This document shows positions 22,061-31,140 of a stretch of 64,000 nt of DNA, one piece after another; positions within the stretch are counted from its first letter, which is position 1; the number at the start of each line of letters is the position of its first letter. This DNA is from Staphylococcus edaphicus (GTDB taxonomy: Bacteria > Bacillota > Bacilli > Staphylococcales > Staphylococcaceae): assembly GCF_002614725.1 (NCBI RefSeq), contig NZ_MRZN01000001.1, positions 1 through 64,000 on the forward strand, given 5' to 3'. The notes below the pieces were generated by a model. That model was not told where the DNA came from, searched no databases, and was given only the letters and a program-made list of their open reading frames with translations. Position numbers and translations under genes: made by a program.

Positions 22061-22420
22061 TTGATTCATTTGTTTGTTCAACCAAAGGTTCGACTTGGTA
22101 ATAAGTCATATACTCAAACCGAGTTGCAAGACTATAGGAAAGCCAATACACAAAGGTATAACCAACAGGTTAGACATGACTCACGTAACAAGGAGTATAC
22201 AACGTTCTACAACAGTACACAGTGGCGTAAGTTACGTATACAAGTGCTTACACGTGACAATTACTTATGTCAACACTGTTTAGCTCAAGGTGTAGTGAAT
22301 GACAAAGATTTAATTGTCCATCACAAGATTGAATTGAAACGGGATTGGTCGAAAAGACTGGATATGGAAAATTTAGAGGCGGTATGTATTTCATGCCATA
22401 ACAAAATTCATGAGAAATAA
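22061..22420 (+). CDS. HNH endonuclease of the packaging module
   Basis: A 119-residue HNH protein with LIVHHKIELK (catalytic His pair), an Asn/His segment (NLEAVCISCHNKIH) and zinc-binding CxxC pairs (CQHC and CISC). HNH proteins beside terS-terL in HK97-type cos phages stimulate terminase and are needed for packaging. The start is uncertain: the frame opens with TTG 22061 close behind GGAAGAAG and has no early ATG, so translation begins at a TTG or the 5' end has drifted. Confidence 0.85.
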   Translation: MIHLFVQPKVRLGNKSYTQTELQDYRKANTQRYNQQVRHDSRNKEYTTFYNSTQWRKLRIQVLTRDNYLCQHCLAQGVVNDKDLIVHHKIELKRDWSKRLDMENLEAVCISCHNKIHEK

Positions 22421-22439
22421 TTTCGTGATAATTTTTGAA

Positions 22440-22560
22440 AAATAAATTCAAAAATTTTTGGGGCGAAGGAAAACCCCCGTCACTTCTGAGACGAGCGAAC
22501 AACGAGCCGACCTTATTTGCGACCAAATTCCCAAAATGAAAACTTTCACAAAGTCACATA
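22440..22560. other. Candidate cos region
   Basis: Between the HNH gene and terS lies a locally GC-rich patch (TTGGGGCGAAGGAAAACCCC, about 22458-22477, then GTCACTTCTGAGACGAGCG) in otherwise AT-rich DNA. Cos-type staphylococcal phages with this gene order carry cos near the HNH-terS junction. The exact nick site cannot be read from the sequence. Confidence 0.4.
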
Positions 22561-22578
22561 TCGTCTGGAGGTGCTGGA

Positions 22579-23064
22579 ATGGCAGGAAGAAAACCAAAAT
22601 TAAACGCAACAAAGCAAGGAAATAGAACAAAAGAAGAATTGGAACAAGCAGAATTAAAAGAGAATGGGCTTAAAGCATTCAAGAAGATAAACGTTGATTC
22701 TATACCAGAGGGATTAACCGATAATGCTGCTAAAGAATGGTTGAGGGTTGTGCCTTTACTCGAACAATTACCGATTGCTGATTTAGATTACTCGCTTATC
22801 AAGAAATATTGCGAAGTACTAGATCAAAACGATACGCTCTATCGCTCTATAAGTCAGAAAAATGGTATTGAAGGTATGGTTGACCCAGAAACTAATCGTA
22901 AAACTGGCGCTTTTATGGCGTATATGGAGTCTTTGAAAGAATTACGTTCTATATGTGGGCAATTAGGTATGACAATTGATTCCCGTATGAGGTTGGTTGT
23001 ACCTACTGAAAGCGAAGTTAAGCGTTCTGTATATGATGAATTTGGTGTTGATGACGATGACTAG
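22579..23064 (+). CDS. terS: Terminase small subunit (P27 family)
   Basis: A 161-residue protein recognising the packaging site. The N-terminus is basic (AGRKPKLNATKQGNRTKEEL), the P27-type core follows (NAAKEWLRVVPLLEQL, then LGMTIDSRMRLVVPTESEV), and the end is acidic. GGAGG precedes ATG 22579. The stop overlaps terL by 8 bases. Confidence 0.93.
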   Translation: MAGRKPKLNATKQGNRTKEELEQAELKENGLKAFKKINVDSIPEGLTDNAAKEWLRVVPLLEQLPIADLDYSLIKKYCEVLDQNDTLYRSISQKNGIEGMVDPETNRKTGAFMAYMESLKELRSICGQLGMTIDSRMRLVVPTESEVKRSVYDEFGVDDDD

Positions 23065-24808
23065 CGTAACTATACCTAAAGCATACGAAAAATTACTTGA
23101 TATACCTAATGAATACAGAGACGATGCCTACAAGTATTGCGTTATGGTACTGTCTGGAACATATATAACGTGCAAAGATACTAGATTAGCTTGTATTCGT
23201 CATTTAAAGGACATACAACGGTCAATCAATGATGATAGTTGGAATTATACCTACAAGCCTAAACGCGCTAAAAAGGTTATTAAATTCGTTGAGGCGTTAC
23301 CTGATACAAAAGGAAATATTAACAAACTTGGATTGTTCCAAAAGTTCATTATTTCAAGCGTTCGTGGTTGGTTTACGAAAGATACGGATATGTTGAGATT
23401 TAAAAAAGCGTTTATCTCTATGGCACGTAAACAAGGTAAGTCGATATTAGTTTCGGGCTTAGTATTGTACGCTTTCTTGTTCGATAAAGAACCTAAAGAA
23501 GGCAGACAAATGTTTACTGCTGCAAATGATAAATCACAAGCTAGCATTGTATTCAACATGGTCTCAAAGCAGTTGATGTATTTCATTTCTAAGGTACCGG
23601 AGTTGCAGAATGACGTTAAGAAAGTAAGAGAATTACTTACACATACTAAAGACGGTTCGTACATTAGGCCTTTGTCACGTGATACTGGTGCAGTTGATGG
23701 TTTCGAGCCATTCTTAGCAGTAATAGATGAATACCATGCAGCGAAAACAAACGAAATGTTAGAACTTATTCAATCTGGTCAAGGTAACTTGCTACAATCG
23801 TTAATTTTCATTATATCTACTGCTGGATTTGATTTAAATGCGCCTATGTATACAGATGAATGGCCTTATGCAAAAGATATTTTAGCCGAAGTATACAAAG
23901 ATGATGAATATTTTGCCGTAATTTTCGAACAAGATAGTGAAGATGAATGGCAAAACAGTTCAATGTGGGCTAAATCTAATCCATTAATGAATGAAACAGA
24001 TGAACTCAAGGAACAAATTGATGATTTTCTTGAGAAACGTGTTGCAGAGGCTACGAAAAAAGGTTCTATGTTTAGAGTATTAGTGAAAAACTTCAATTAT
24101 TGGATGCAAGCAAGTGAAGAATCATATTTAGATTTCAATGATTGGAAGAAAAATGAAACTGACTTCAACATTAACAATTCAAAAGTTTATATAGGATTAG
24201 ACTTATCACGTGCAGATGACTTAACCGCAGTATCTTTCATACATTTAGACGAAAGTAATAAACAATATTACATTACCTCTCACTCATTTGTGGGCACTAA
24301 GGGAGGTCTACAAGGCAAGATTGAGCGTGACCTTATAGACTATCGTCAATTGGCAGAAGATGGCTATTGCACTATCACAAACTTGTCTAGTGGCATCATA
24401 AATACTAATCAAGTATTAGATTACATTGAAACTTATGTAAATGCCCACAAGCTTGATGTTCAAGCAATTTGTTATGACCCTTATTCAATACATGGTGTGT
24501 TAGCAGAGATTGAACGTAGAGAATGGTTTTATGACTTGTATGAAATTAGACAAGGTCCACAAACACTTTCTAATCCTAACTTAGACTTTAAATTAAATGT
24601 GATTAATGGAGACATTAAACATCATAAAAACCCATTACTTGATATAGCTGCTAAAAATGCAATATCTAAAAATGTGAATGATTCAATAATGATTGAAAAG
24701 AAAATGAACAGACATAAAATTGACCCATTAATGGCTACAATATTTGCTTATGTAATTGCAAGCGAACATGAATGGGATACAGAAACATTTATGCCGTTGT
24801 TCTTATAG
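23057..24808 (+). CDS. terL: Terminase large subunit
   Basis: ATPase-nuclease motor that packages DNA into proheads. The 583-residue product has Walker A-like SMARKQGKSI at about 121-130, Walker B LAVIDEYH at about 218-225, and a RNase H-fold nuclease with the acidic GLDLSRADD at about 379-387. It fits the HK97/Terminase_1 group. ATG 23057 overlaps terS; ATG 23051 is also in frame. Translation is probably coupled because no strong ribosome site is seen. Confidence 0.95.
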   Translation: MTSVTIPKAYEKLLDIPNEYRDDAYKYCVMVLSGTYITCKDTRLACIRHLKDIQRSINDDSWNYTYKPKRAKKVIKFVEALPDTKGNINKLGLFQKFIISSVRGWFTKDTDMLRFKKAFISMARKQGKSILVSGLVLYAFLFDKEPKEGRQMFTAANDKSQASIVFNMVSKQLMYFISKVPELQNDVKKVRELLTHTKDGSYIRPLSRDTGAVDGFEPFLAVIDEYHAAKTNEMLELIQSGQGNLLQSLIFIISTAGFDLNAPMYTDEWPYAKDILAEVYKDDEYFAVIFEQDSEDEWQNSSMWAKSNPLMNETDELKEQIDDFLEKRVAEATKKGSMFRVLVKNFNYWMQASEESYLDFNDWKKNETDFNINNSKVYIGLDLSRADDLTAVSFIHLDESNKQYYITSHSFVGTKGGLQGKIERDLIDYRQLAEDGYCTITNLSSGIINTNQVLDYIETYVNAHKLDVQAICYDPYSIHGVLAEIERREWFYDLYEIRQGPQTLSNPNLDFKLNVINGDIKHHKNPLLDIAAKNAISKNVNDSIMIEKKMNRHKIDPLMATIFAYVIASEHEWDTETFMPLFL

Positions 24809-24819
24809 GAGGTGTGGAT

Positions 24820-25011
24820 ATGAGGAAAATTATTTACGCATTATTTATACTCTTATTATTTGTCGTAGGTATAGCAGGAATATTTTATGGATTATATATT
24901 TTTTGGAAACCGTTAGCGTATATTGTTGGTGGTTTTATTTTTATTGGTATGGCAGGAATACTTAACCAAGCATATGACAATACCTCGAATGGTAAAGGAG
25001 GTGAAAATTAA
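24820..25011 (+). CDS. DUF1056-family membrane protein
   Basis: A 63-residue protein beginning MRKIIYALFILLLFVVGI with two hydrophobic helices, then NQAYDNTSNGKGG. It matches DUF1056, found between terL and portal genes in staphylococcal phages. AGGAGGTG precedes ATG 24820. Its TAA overlaps the portal ATG. Function unknown. Confidence 0.85.
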   Translation: MRKIIYALFILLLFVVGIAGIFYGLYIFWKPLAYIVGGFIFIGMAGILNQAYDNTSNGKGGEN

Positions 25012-26240
25012 TGCCATTACTTGATTTAGGGTTTAGCAATAAAGAAGAAAGAATGAGTAAGGATCTAGAACGTTTATTGTACTTTCAAGAACATGGCACG
25101 CATGCAAGTTATACAGGGATAAATGCATTAAAGAATAGTGATGTATTTACTGCGACACGTATTATTTCTGCAGACATTGCAAGTACCAAGTTAAAGGTTA
25201 AAGGGCATGAATCAAACACTGTAATGAATCAAATACTGAATTTGTTTAATAATAATCCACATTCAGATTTACCGGGTTGGCACTTCAAATTCATTATTAT
25301 CGCTAACATGTTACTCAATGGACAATCATTCGTTGAAATCATAAGAGATAAAAACGATTTCCCTACAGGCTTTAATTTCTTACATAACGACTTAGTAGGA
25401 ATTGAAGAAAAAGACGGAGAGATTATTTACAACGTTAGTGAAGATTATGAAGGAAATGCAGTCAAGATAACTAGCGAAGATATATTGCATTTTAGATATA
25501 TCACGTTAGATGGTTATGTGGGTTACAGTCCATTGTATGCATTGGCTCATGAGATAGGAATTTCTCAAGGTTCAAAAGACTTTTTACGTAACTTTTTTGA
25601 TAATGGTGGAACATCCACATCAGTATTGAGGTATAAAAAAGGACAAATCAACGCTGAACAACTTAGAGATTTGAAAAAGAATTTCTCAGAAAGTCAATTA
25701 AAAAACAATGGTGGCTTAGTTGCTATTGATGACACGATGGAATTTAACAGATTACAAATTCCGGTAGAAGTATTAAATTTCCTGAACAGTTATAAATTCA
25801 GTACATCACAAGTTGCTAAAGCTTTTGGATTACCAGTATCCAAATTAGGCATTGAAACTGTTAACACTTCAATAACACAAGCCAATCTTGAATATTTACA
25901 AAGTACATTAGATCCAATATTCAAAATGATGATATCGGAACTTGAAACTAAGATATTTAAGTTCATTGATTCTGGTTACGAATTAGAGTTTGATTCTTCA
26001 AGACTAATCGATATAGACCCAGAACTACAATTGCAACGTATTACAGAGTTGCATGGTAAAGGGATTATATCAACAGACGAGGCAAGAAGTGTATTTGGAT
26101 ATCAACCTATTGATCATGGTGACCAACCACTTGTGGATTTAAATAGAGCACCATTATCCACATTACAAAATTATCAAGAATCTAAGATTGATAAGGAAGT
26201 AGAAAAAAACACCCTTAAAGGGGGTGATGATTATGACTAA
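25011..26240 (+). CDS. Portal protein (HK97 family)
   Basis: A 409-residue protein forming the dodecameric DNA channel at one vertex of the prohead. Family landmarks are ATRIISADIAS near residue 50, PHSDLPGWHFKFIIIANMLL, YSPLYALAHEIGISQG and FGLPVSKLG. It lies in the standard terL-portal-protease-capsid order and ends in an ATGACTAA overlap with the protease gene. Confidence 0.93.
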   Translation: MPLLDLGFSNKEERMSKDLERLLYFQEHGTHASYTGINALKNSDVFTATRIISADIASTKLKVKGHESNTVMNQILNLFNNNPHSDLPGWHFKFIIIANMLLNGQSFVEIIRDKNDFPTGFNFLHNDLVGIEEKDGEIIYNVSEDYEGNAVKITSEDILHFRYITLDGYVGYSPLYALAHEIGISQGSKDFLRNFFDNGGTSTSVLRYKKGQINAEQLRDLKKNFSESQLKNNGGLVAIDDTMEFNRLQIPVEVLNFLNSYKFSTSQVAKAFGLPVSKLGIETVNTSITQANLEYLQSTLDPIFKMMISELETKIFKFIDSGYELEFDSSRLIDIDPELQLQRITELHGKGIISTDEARSVFGYQPIDHGDQPLVDLNRAPLSTLQNYQESKIDKEVEKNTLKGGDDYD

Positions 26241-26796
26241 CAGTAACGTTGACACTACACAAGACATGGTTATTGAAGGATATGCTTTAATATTTAATTC
26301 CTTGAGTAATGATGTAGGTGGCTTTAAAGAACGCGTACTACCTAATGCGTTGAACAATGTGGATATCAGTGATGTCAAGTGTTTAATCAATCATGAAGAT
26401 AGATACGTTATAGGTAGAACAAAAGCAGAAACACTAGAACTAACGCTTGATAGTAAAGGCTTAAAGTTTAAGTGTAAGTTACCTAATACTTCGTATGCTA
26501 AAGATATATATGAAAACATAGACGTTGGTAATGTTAACGAATGTAGTTTCCATGCATGGTTTCCAAAAGATAACAATGGTAAAGATACAGGGTATTTTTG
26601 GACGGTTGAACAAGGAGAATATGTTAGGAATGTAGAACAATTCGATAAGTTACTCGATGTAAGTGTTGTCACCACACCAGCATATAAAGATACCGGAGTG
26701 TTAGTTGCTCAACGTTCTCAAGATCTCACGGAAGTTAAAGAATTAGAAAAATTGAAAATAGCGATTGAGTTGGACGGCCTACGTTTTAAAACGTAA
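26233..26796 (+). CDS. Prohead protease (HK97 family, S78)
   Basis: A 187-residue serine protease that trims the capsid N-terminus during maturation. It shows IEGYALIFNSLS, the His-bearing segment CLINHEDRYVIGRT and the Ser-bearing NECSFHAWF. ATG 26233 was chosen because it follows a purine-rich site (AAAGGGGGTGA); ATG 26227 is too close. A terminator-like hairpin covers its stop codon. Confidence 0.9.
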   Translation: MTNSNVDTTQDMVIEGYALIFNSLSNDVGGFKERVLPNALNNVDISDVKCLINHEDRYVIGRTKAETLELTLDSKGLKFKCKLPNTSYAKDIYENIDVGNVNECSFHAWFPKDNNGKDTGYFWTVEQGEYVRNVEQFDKLLDVSVVTTPAYKDTGVLVAQRSQDLTEVKELEKLKIAIELDGLRFKT

Positions 26797-26807
26797 GGCT
26801 ATTTTTT
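26777..26807 (+). terminator. Terminator-like hairpin between protease and capsid genes
   Basis: GCCTACGTTTT/AAAACGTAAGGC with one bulge, followed by ATTTTTTAT. It overlaps the last codons of the protease gene, inside the late operon. Confidence 0.7.
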
Positions 26808-26836
26808 ATACCCAATTTTAATAAGGAGGCATATTA

Positions 26837-28165
26837 ATGGCTAATTTAGACGAGCGCAAAAAAGAAATCACAAGTTTGGTTTCTAAAGCGCAAGAAGCAA
26901 TTGATAAGGGAGACCTTGAAACAGCTCGTAATTTAAAAGCTGATATCGATGCGCAGAAAAAAGAATATGAAGAACTAGAACAATTGTCACAAGAAATTGA
27001 ATCATCAGCACCTAAGCAAGAAGAGGTACCACCTAAAGATGAAGGTGCAAAAGAGGTCGACAACAAAGCAGAAGAAAAAGAAGATACTTCGGTCGATGAT
27101 GCTAAAGGTGAAGAAAAGACTGAAGAAAAACCAAAAGAAGATGAGACACCATCTACTGAAGAAAAACCAGTTATCGAGAAAGTTGAAGAACCTACAGAAG
27201 ATGATTTGGAAGAAGAAAAAGACAAAAAGAAAAAAGAAGGAGCGAAACGATCTATGGCGAAATTAAATCAAAACACAGAAGTAAATGAAGAAATCTTAGG
27301 TTTCGAGCAGTACATGAAATCAAAAGGGGCTAAACGTGACAACGTTAAGTCTGACGATGCAGGTGTAACAATCCCACATGATATTAAATATATCCCAGAA
27401 AAAGAAGTTAACACAGTACAAGACTTATCAGAGTTAGTGCAAAAAGAAAAGGTTTCTGGACCTAGTGGAGAATACCCAATTTTGAAACGTGCTAATGCTA
27501 AATTCAGTACAGTTGCAGAATTAGAAGCAAACCCAGAGTTAGCTAAACCAGAGTTCAAATCAATTGAATGGAAAGTACAAACTTATCGTGGTTCTATTCC
27601 AATCTCTCAAGAAGCATTGGACGATTCAGTTGCTAACTTAACAGCTATTGTGTCTGAAAATATCAACGAACAAAAAATCAATACTTTAAATGAAAGAATC
27701 GGAACTGTATTAAAATCTTTTAACCCAACAACAGTTTCCGATGTGGACGATTTAAAATCAATCATCAACGTGAAATTAGACCCAGGTTACGACCGTCAAA
27801 TCATCTGTACACAAAGTTTCTACCAAAAGTTAGACACTTTGAAAGATGGTAACGGTCGTTATTTATTACAAGATAGCATTATCAATACTGCTGGCAATAC
27901 TGTATTAGGTATGAATGTAACAGTTGTACGTGATGATTTACTTGGTGCCAATGGTGATGCAAAAGCATTTATTGGAGATATCAAACGTGGCGTATTCTTC
28001 GCAGACCGTACTGACGTGTCAGTTCAATGGATTGAAAACCAAATCTACGGTAAATACTTGATGGGTGCATTCCGTTTCGATGTTAAACAAGCTGATGAAA
28101 ATGCTGGTTTCTTCGTTACATTTGAAGATGCAGCAACAGAACCTAGTGGAGATTTAGGAGCATAA
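26837..28165 (+). CDS. Major capsid protein (HK97 fold) with acidic delta domain
   Basis: A 442-residue coat precursor. Residues 1-50 are coiled coil and residues 55-135 are an extremely Glu/Lys-rich linker, ending near KKKKEGAKRSM, where the protease probably cuts. The capsid core follows, with YPILKRANAKF, GSIPISQEALDDS and KRGVFFADRTDVSVQW typical of HK97-fold proteins. The delta domain acts as a built-in scaffold, which explains why no separate scaffold gene is present. GGAGG precedes the start. Confidence 0.92.
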   Translation: MANLDERKKEITSLVSKAQEAIDKGDLETARNLKADIDAQKKEYEELEQLSQEIESSAPKQEEVPPKDEGAKEVDNKAEEKEDTSVDDAKGEEKTEEKPKEDETPSTEEKPVIEKVEEPTEDDLEEEKDKKKKEGAKRSMAKLNQNTEVNEEILGFEQYMKSKGAKRDNVKSDDAGVTIPHDIKYIPEKEVNTVQDLSELVQKEKVSGPSGEYPILKRANAKFSTVAELEANPELAKPEFKSIEWKVQTYRGSIPISQEALDDSVANLTAIVSENINEQKINTLNERIGTVLKSFNPTTVSDVDDLKSIINVKLDPGYDRQIICTQSFYQKLDTLKDGNGRYLLQDSIINTAGNTVLGMNVTVVRDDLLGANGDAKAFIGDIKRGVFFADRTDVSVQWIENQIYGKYLMGAFRFDVKQADENAGFFVTFEDAATEPSGDLGA

Positions 28166-28183
28166 GAAAAGTAGGTGTATCCA

Positions 28184-28525
28184 ATGTTTAAACTAGATAG
28201 CGTTGAATCAATAAAAAAAGCGATACGTGTTGACCACGATTTTGACGATGATCTAATTATGGATGTTTATTTACCTGGTGCTATAAACGAAGTTAAAACG
28301 GCAGTTTCATTAAATGAAGAAGATGAACCATTTTATAAAGATAATCCAACTTTTAATTTAGCAGTTTTAAACATCATTGCGCATCATAACGATAATCGTT
28401 CAATTACATCTAATGAACAAAGTTTTGATATACCGTCATCTTCTATGAAACTGGTACAAACTCTACGAAGTGATTTAGTCAAGTGGCGCAAAGAAAACAT
28501 TGAGGTGCTTGCCTATGAACCTTAA
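28184..28525 (+). CDS. Head-tail connector (gp6-like)
   Basis: A 113-residue helical protein with the pattern of gp6-type connectors (ESIKKAIRVDHDFDDDLI, then YLPGAINEVKTAVS, then NLAVLNIIAHHNDN). It should form the ring under the portal. ATG 28184 has AGGTG 6 bases upstream. It overlaps the next gene. Confidence 0.82.
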   Translation: MFKLDSVESIKKAIRVDHDFDDDLIMDVYLPGAINEVKTAVSLNEEDEPFYKDNPTFNLAVLNIIAHHNDNRSITSNEQSFDIPSSSMKLVQTLRSDLVKWRKENIEVLAYEP

Positions 28526-28844
28526 TCAATTAGATTATAGAGTTACTTTTTATGAGAGTGTGAATGATGGACCCGAGGCTGGCATGAACGATGTTGAAGA
28601 AGTATACAGTTGTTTCAGTGGTTTATATGAGCCTACACAAAAAGATGTTCAGTTAGGAAACTTAGAACTTAGCAAAAGGTCAGTCACATTAAATATTAGA
28701 AACCCACAACCTCAATTCATACCTAATGTTAATCATTCATTTGAGATACAAAACGGTATGTATGCTGGGTTGTTTTTTAATATAAAAAATGTTGCACCAG
28801 CTAAAACACCTAACTACATCAAGGTGGTTGGTGAAGAGGAATGA
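28515..28844 (+). CDS. Head closure / head-tail adaptor protein
   Basis: A 109-residue beta-rich protein of the phage head-tail joining group (LDYRVTFYESVNDGPEAG, then YEPTQKDVQLGNLELSKRSV). ATG 28515 follows GAGGTG. It overlaps both neighbours (11 and 4 bases). Confidence 0.78.
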   Translation: MNLNQLDYRVTFYESVNDGPEAGMNDVEEVYSCFSGLYEPTQKDVQLGNLELSKRSVTLNIRNPQPQFIPNVNHSFEIQNGMYAGLFFNIKNVAPAKTPNYIKVVGEEE

Positions 28845-29245
28845 GTATATCCGTAAAAGGTGATAAAGAAATTATCGCTCATTTAGAAAAGAAATTTGGT
28901 AAAACAGCAACTAAACGTATTACTGATTTTGCATTGACTAAAGGCGGTCAAAAAGTTGTTCAGATAATTAAAAGTAATATTGGTTCATTTAAGGATACTG
29001 GAGAATCTGTAAAAGAAACTTCCTTGTCAAAACCGATGACTATTAATGGTGTACGCACTGTGAAAGTTCACTGGCGCGGTCCTAAACAACGTTACAGGAT
29101 TATTCATCTAAACGAATTTGGTCACTATGACCGTTCAGGTAAATGGGTTAATACTGCTGGTAAAGGTGTTATTGAACGAGCAATGCGCGAAGGTAGAGAA
29201 ACATATTTTAGAACAGTAAAAGAAGAAATCAGAAAGAGGGTGTAG
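28841..29245 (+). CDS. HK97 gp10-like tail-completion protein
   Basis: A 134-residue protein with the gp10 pattern: ITDFALTKGGQKVVQIIKSN, then TGESVKETSLS, HWRGPKQRYRIIHLNEFGHY and an end KGVIERAMREGRETYF. It starts in an ATGA overlap. It likely caps the tail tube at the head junction. Confidence 0.85.
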   Translation: MSISVKGDKEIIAHLEKKFGKTATKRITDFALTKGGQKVVQIIKSNIGSFKDTGESVKETSLSKPMTINGVRTVKVHWRGPKQRYRIIHLNEFGHYDRSGKWVNTAGKGVIERAMREGRETYFRTVKEEIRKRV

Positions 29246-29247
29246 CG

Positions 29248-29652
29248 GTGGAAGACATCATGATGAAGATATATAACGCAATCATAGATAATCAAGAAAT
29301 AATGAACAACGTTAATAAAAGCGATATTAAATTTTACGATTATCCTAATGCACAAGAAATCACAAATACATGTATTGTCATAGATCCATTAGATACACCT
29401 AAACCTTCTGATTTTGCAGATGATGACAATTTAACATACGAATATCTATATCAAATAGACATATTTGTAAAACAGGATAAAGGCATTAACGGACGAGCCC
29501 TATCAGATAGGCTCGTTTTTTTATTGCAAAGAATCATGTGGGAGCAATTGGGGTTTGGCGAAACTTCCTCAATTAAACCCGAATATATCAAGGATTTCAA
29601 ACTATACCATCAAGCGAAAAGGTTTGAAGGCAAACAATATTACAAAATTTAG
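29248..29652 (+). CDS. Tail terminator / completion protein (gp17-like)
   Basis: A 134-residue protein with YDYPNAQEIT..IVIDPLDTP and YEYLYQIDIFVKQDKGINGR, as in phage tail-terminator proteins at this position. It starts at GTG 29248, eight bases after GAGGG. A terminator-like hairpin with a T8 run is embedded in its coding sequence at 29493-29522. Confidence 0.78.
   Translation: MEDIMMKIYNAIIDNQEIMNNVNKSDIKFYDYPNAQEITNTCIVIDPLDTPKPSDFADDDNLTYEYLYQIDIFVKQDKGINGRALSDRLVFLLQRIMWEQLGFGETSSIKPEYIKDFKLYHQAKRFEGKQYYKI
29493..29522 (+). terminator. Terminator-like hairpin inside a tail gene
   Basis: ACGAGCC-C-TAT / ATA-GGCTCGT with loop CAG (one bulged C), then T-rich sequence. It lies within codons of the tail-completion gene, so translating ribosomes would normally disrupt it. 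Confidence 0.6.
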
Positions 29653-29664
29653 GAGTGTTTTAAT

Positions 29665-30288
29665 ATGGCAGAGAAAAATTACCGTTCATTTACAGGTTTA
29701 ACAGAGTTTTATTACAAAGTTCATGGTGAAGATGTGCAAGTTGTTAAAGACCCAGAACGTATTAAATATTTACAAGAAATTTCAGTATCGAAAGACCAAG
29801 ATATTGAAAAAGCTTATGGTGATAACCAAGTAGCAGAAATGGCAGTAGCCAATGGAACAATTGAGGTAGAAGCAGGTTTCCACAAACTACCATTAGAAGA
29901 TAGAGTAGCGTTATTTGGTTTAGAAAAATCAGAAAGTGGCATTGTATCGGTTGGTAACGATACACCTCCATATGTGGCTGTAATGTTCGCTAAAACAATG
30001 GAAGATGGCTCAAGAGAATACGTTGGTTTACCAAAAGGATTATTCACATTCCCAGAACTAGAAGGTAACACGAAAGAGGACGGCGTTGAGTTCAGTTCTG
30101 ATTCCACTTCTGCTGAATTCATGCAAGCACCAGTTAAAGGTTTTGAAGAAGAAAAGGCTATGTTAATTGGACATGATGCAAAAGGTGCCAATGTTATGAA
30201 AGACGCTATTTGGGAAGCGGTATTTGGTCAAAGTGCTGAAAGTAGCAATCCAACAGAAGGTACACCAGAAGCAGAATTAGGAGCATAA
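29665..30288 (+). CDS. Major tail protein
   Basis: A 207-residue tube protein of the phi13-type group (start NYRSFTGLTEFYYKVHG, then VEAGFHKLPLEDRVALFGLE, VAVMFAKTMEDGSREYVGL and KGLFTFPELEGNTKEDGVEF). It polymerises around the tape measure. GGAG precedes the ATG. Confidence 0.9.
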   Translation: MAEKNYRSFTGLTEFYYKVHGEDVQVVKDPERIKYLQEISVSKDQDIEKAYGDNQVAEMAVANGTIEVEAGFHKLPLEDRVALFGLEKSESGIVSVGNDTPPYVAVMFAKTMEDGSREYVGLPKGLFTFPELEGNTKEDGVEFSSDSTSAEFMQAPVKGFEEEKAMLIGHDAKGANVMKDAIWEAVFGQSAESSNPTEGTPEAELGA

Positions 30289-30306
30289 CAAACAGGAGGT
30301 TTGAGT

Positions 30307-30492
30307 ATGGCTAAGAAAAAATATGAAGTATTGCATAAATTTATAGATTTAGAAGATAAGAATAAAGTATATAATGCTGGCGATACATTTCCAAAACCAG
30401 CTAATAAAAAAGTAGCACACGATCGCATATTAGACCTTACAACAAGTGACAATAAGCGCGGTAAAGTATTAATCAAAGAAATAGAAGAATAA
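30307..30492 (+). CDS. Small tail-region protein (61 aa)
   Basis: A basic 61-residue protein (KKKYEVLHKFIDLEDKNKVY, then AGDTFPKPANKKVAHDRI) preceded by AGGAGG. Similar small proteins follow the major tail gene in several siphophages. Its role is unknown. A terminator hairpin comes directly after. Confidence 0.7.
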   Translation: MAKKKYEVLHKFIDLEDKNKVYNAGDTFPKPANKKVAHDRILDLTTSDNKRGKVLIKEIEE

Positions 30493-30499
30493 TTACACT

Positions 30500-30522
30500 G
30501 AGGGCTACGAGCCCTCTTTTTA
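30500..30522 (+). terminator. Intrinsic terminator-like hairpin in the tail operon
   Basis: Perfect 7-bp stem GAGGGCT/AGCCCTC with loop ACG and six T. It lies between the small tail gene and the tail chaperone gene, in the middle of the late operon. Confidence 0.8.
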
Positions 30523-30565
30523 TTTGCAAATAAAAAATAAAAACATAAAAGGGAGAATAATAACT

Positions 30566-30928
30566 ATGGCTAAACGTAATTTTATTAAATTAACTCAAAT
30601 TGACAAAAAAGGCAACGCAGTAACTGATACAGAAGGAAATGCAAAATTCGATACATTTATAACTCCAACACAAATTCCGTTTCGTAAAATTTATGATGCA
30701 GCTGATTTGATGGATGGGAAAGAAGATGAAAATAGTTCATCTCAATCTAATATTGACCAAATGCTTGATATGGTTGTGGACATTTATAATAAACAATTTA
30801 CAAAAGATGACTTATTAGACAGATTACATGCACCGGATGCAATAGAAGAATTACAACAACAAATTCAATTTATCGCTCAAGGCCAAATGGACGAAGAAAG
30901 AAAAAAGGAACTAGCGAGAATAATTTAA
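30566..30928 (+). CDS. Tail assembly chaperone G
   Basis: A 120-residue protein (NFIKLTQIDKKGNAVTDTEG, then IPFRKIYDAADLMDGK) lying between the tail-tube and tape-measure genes as in lambda-like tails. ATG 30566 follows AAGGGAGAA. Near its end is the slippery heptamer AAAAAAG (30901-30907), which permits the -1 shift that makes the G-T fusion. Confidence 0.85.
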   Translation: MAKRNFIKLTQIDKKGNAVTDTEGNAKFDTFITPTQIPFRKIYDAADLMDGKEDENSSSQSNIDQMLDMVVDIYNKQFTKDDLLDRLHAPDAIEELQQQIQFIAQGQMDEERKKELARII

Positions 30929-31113
30929 AATCAATATCTTATAAAGAGCACAAAGAAAACATGAAAAAAATAATGCTACAGATGATGAAAGAAGGGGGCA
31001 AAGATATCAACGATATTTTAGATATGCCCTTTTCTTTTTTTATGGAATTAGTAGATGAATCAAGCAAGAAAAATGTTAAAAAATCAGAATCAATGATTGA
31101 TGCATTCATGTAA
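30566..31113 (+). CDS. Tail assembly chaperone G-T fusion by -1 frameshift
   Basis: Reading frame 0 to AAAAAAG at 30901-30907 and then -1 gives a product of about 182 residues. Its T part runs GTSENNLKSISYKEHKENMK, then LQMMKEGGKDINDILDMPFSF, ending DAFM at the TAA 31111-31113. G/GT frameshift fusions bind the tape measure during tail assembly in lambda-like phages. The heptamer is a standard X XXY YYZ site and the -1 frame is open through it. Confidence 0.78.
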
Positions 31114-31140
31114 ATATCTCACAAGTAGGGAGGTGGAGTA

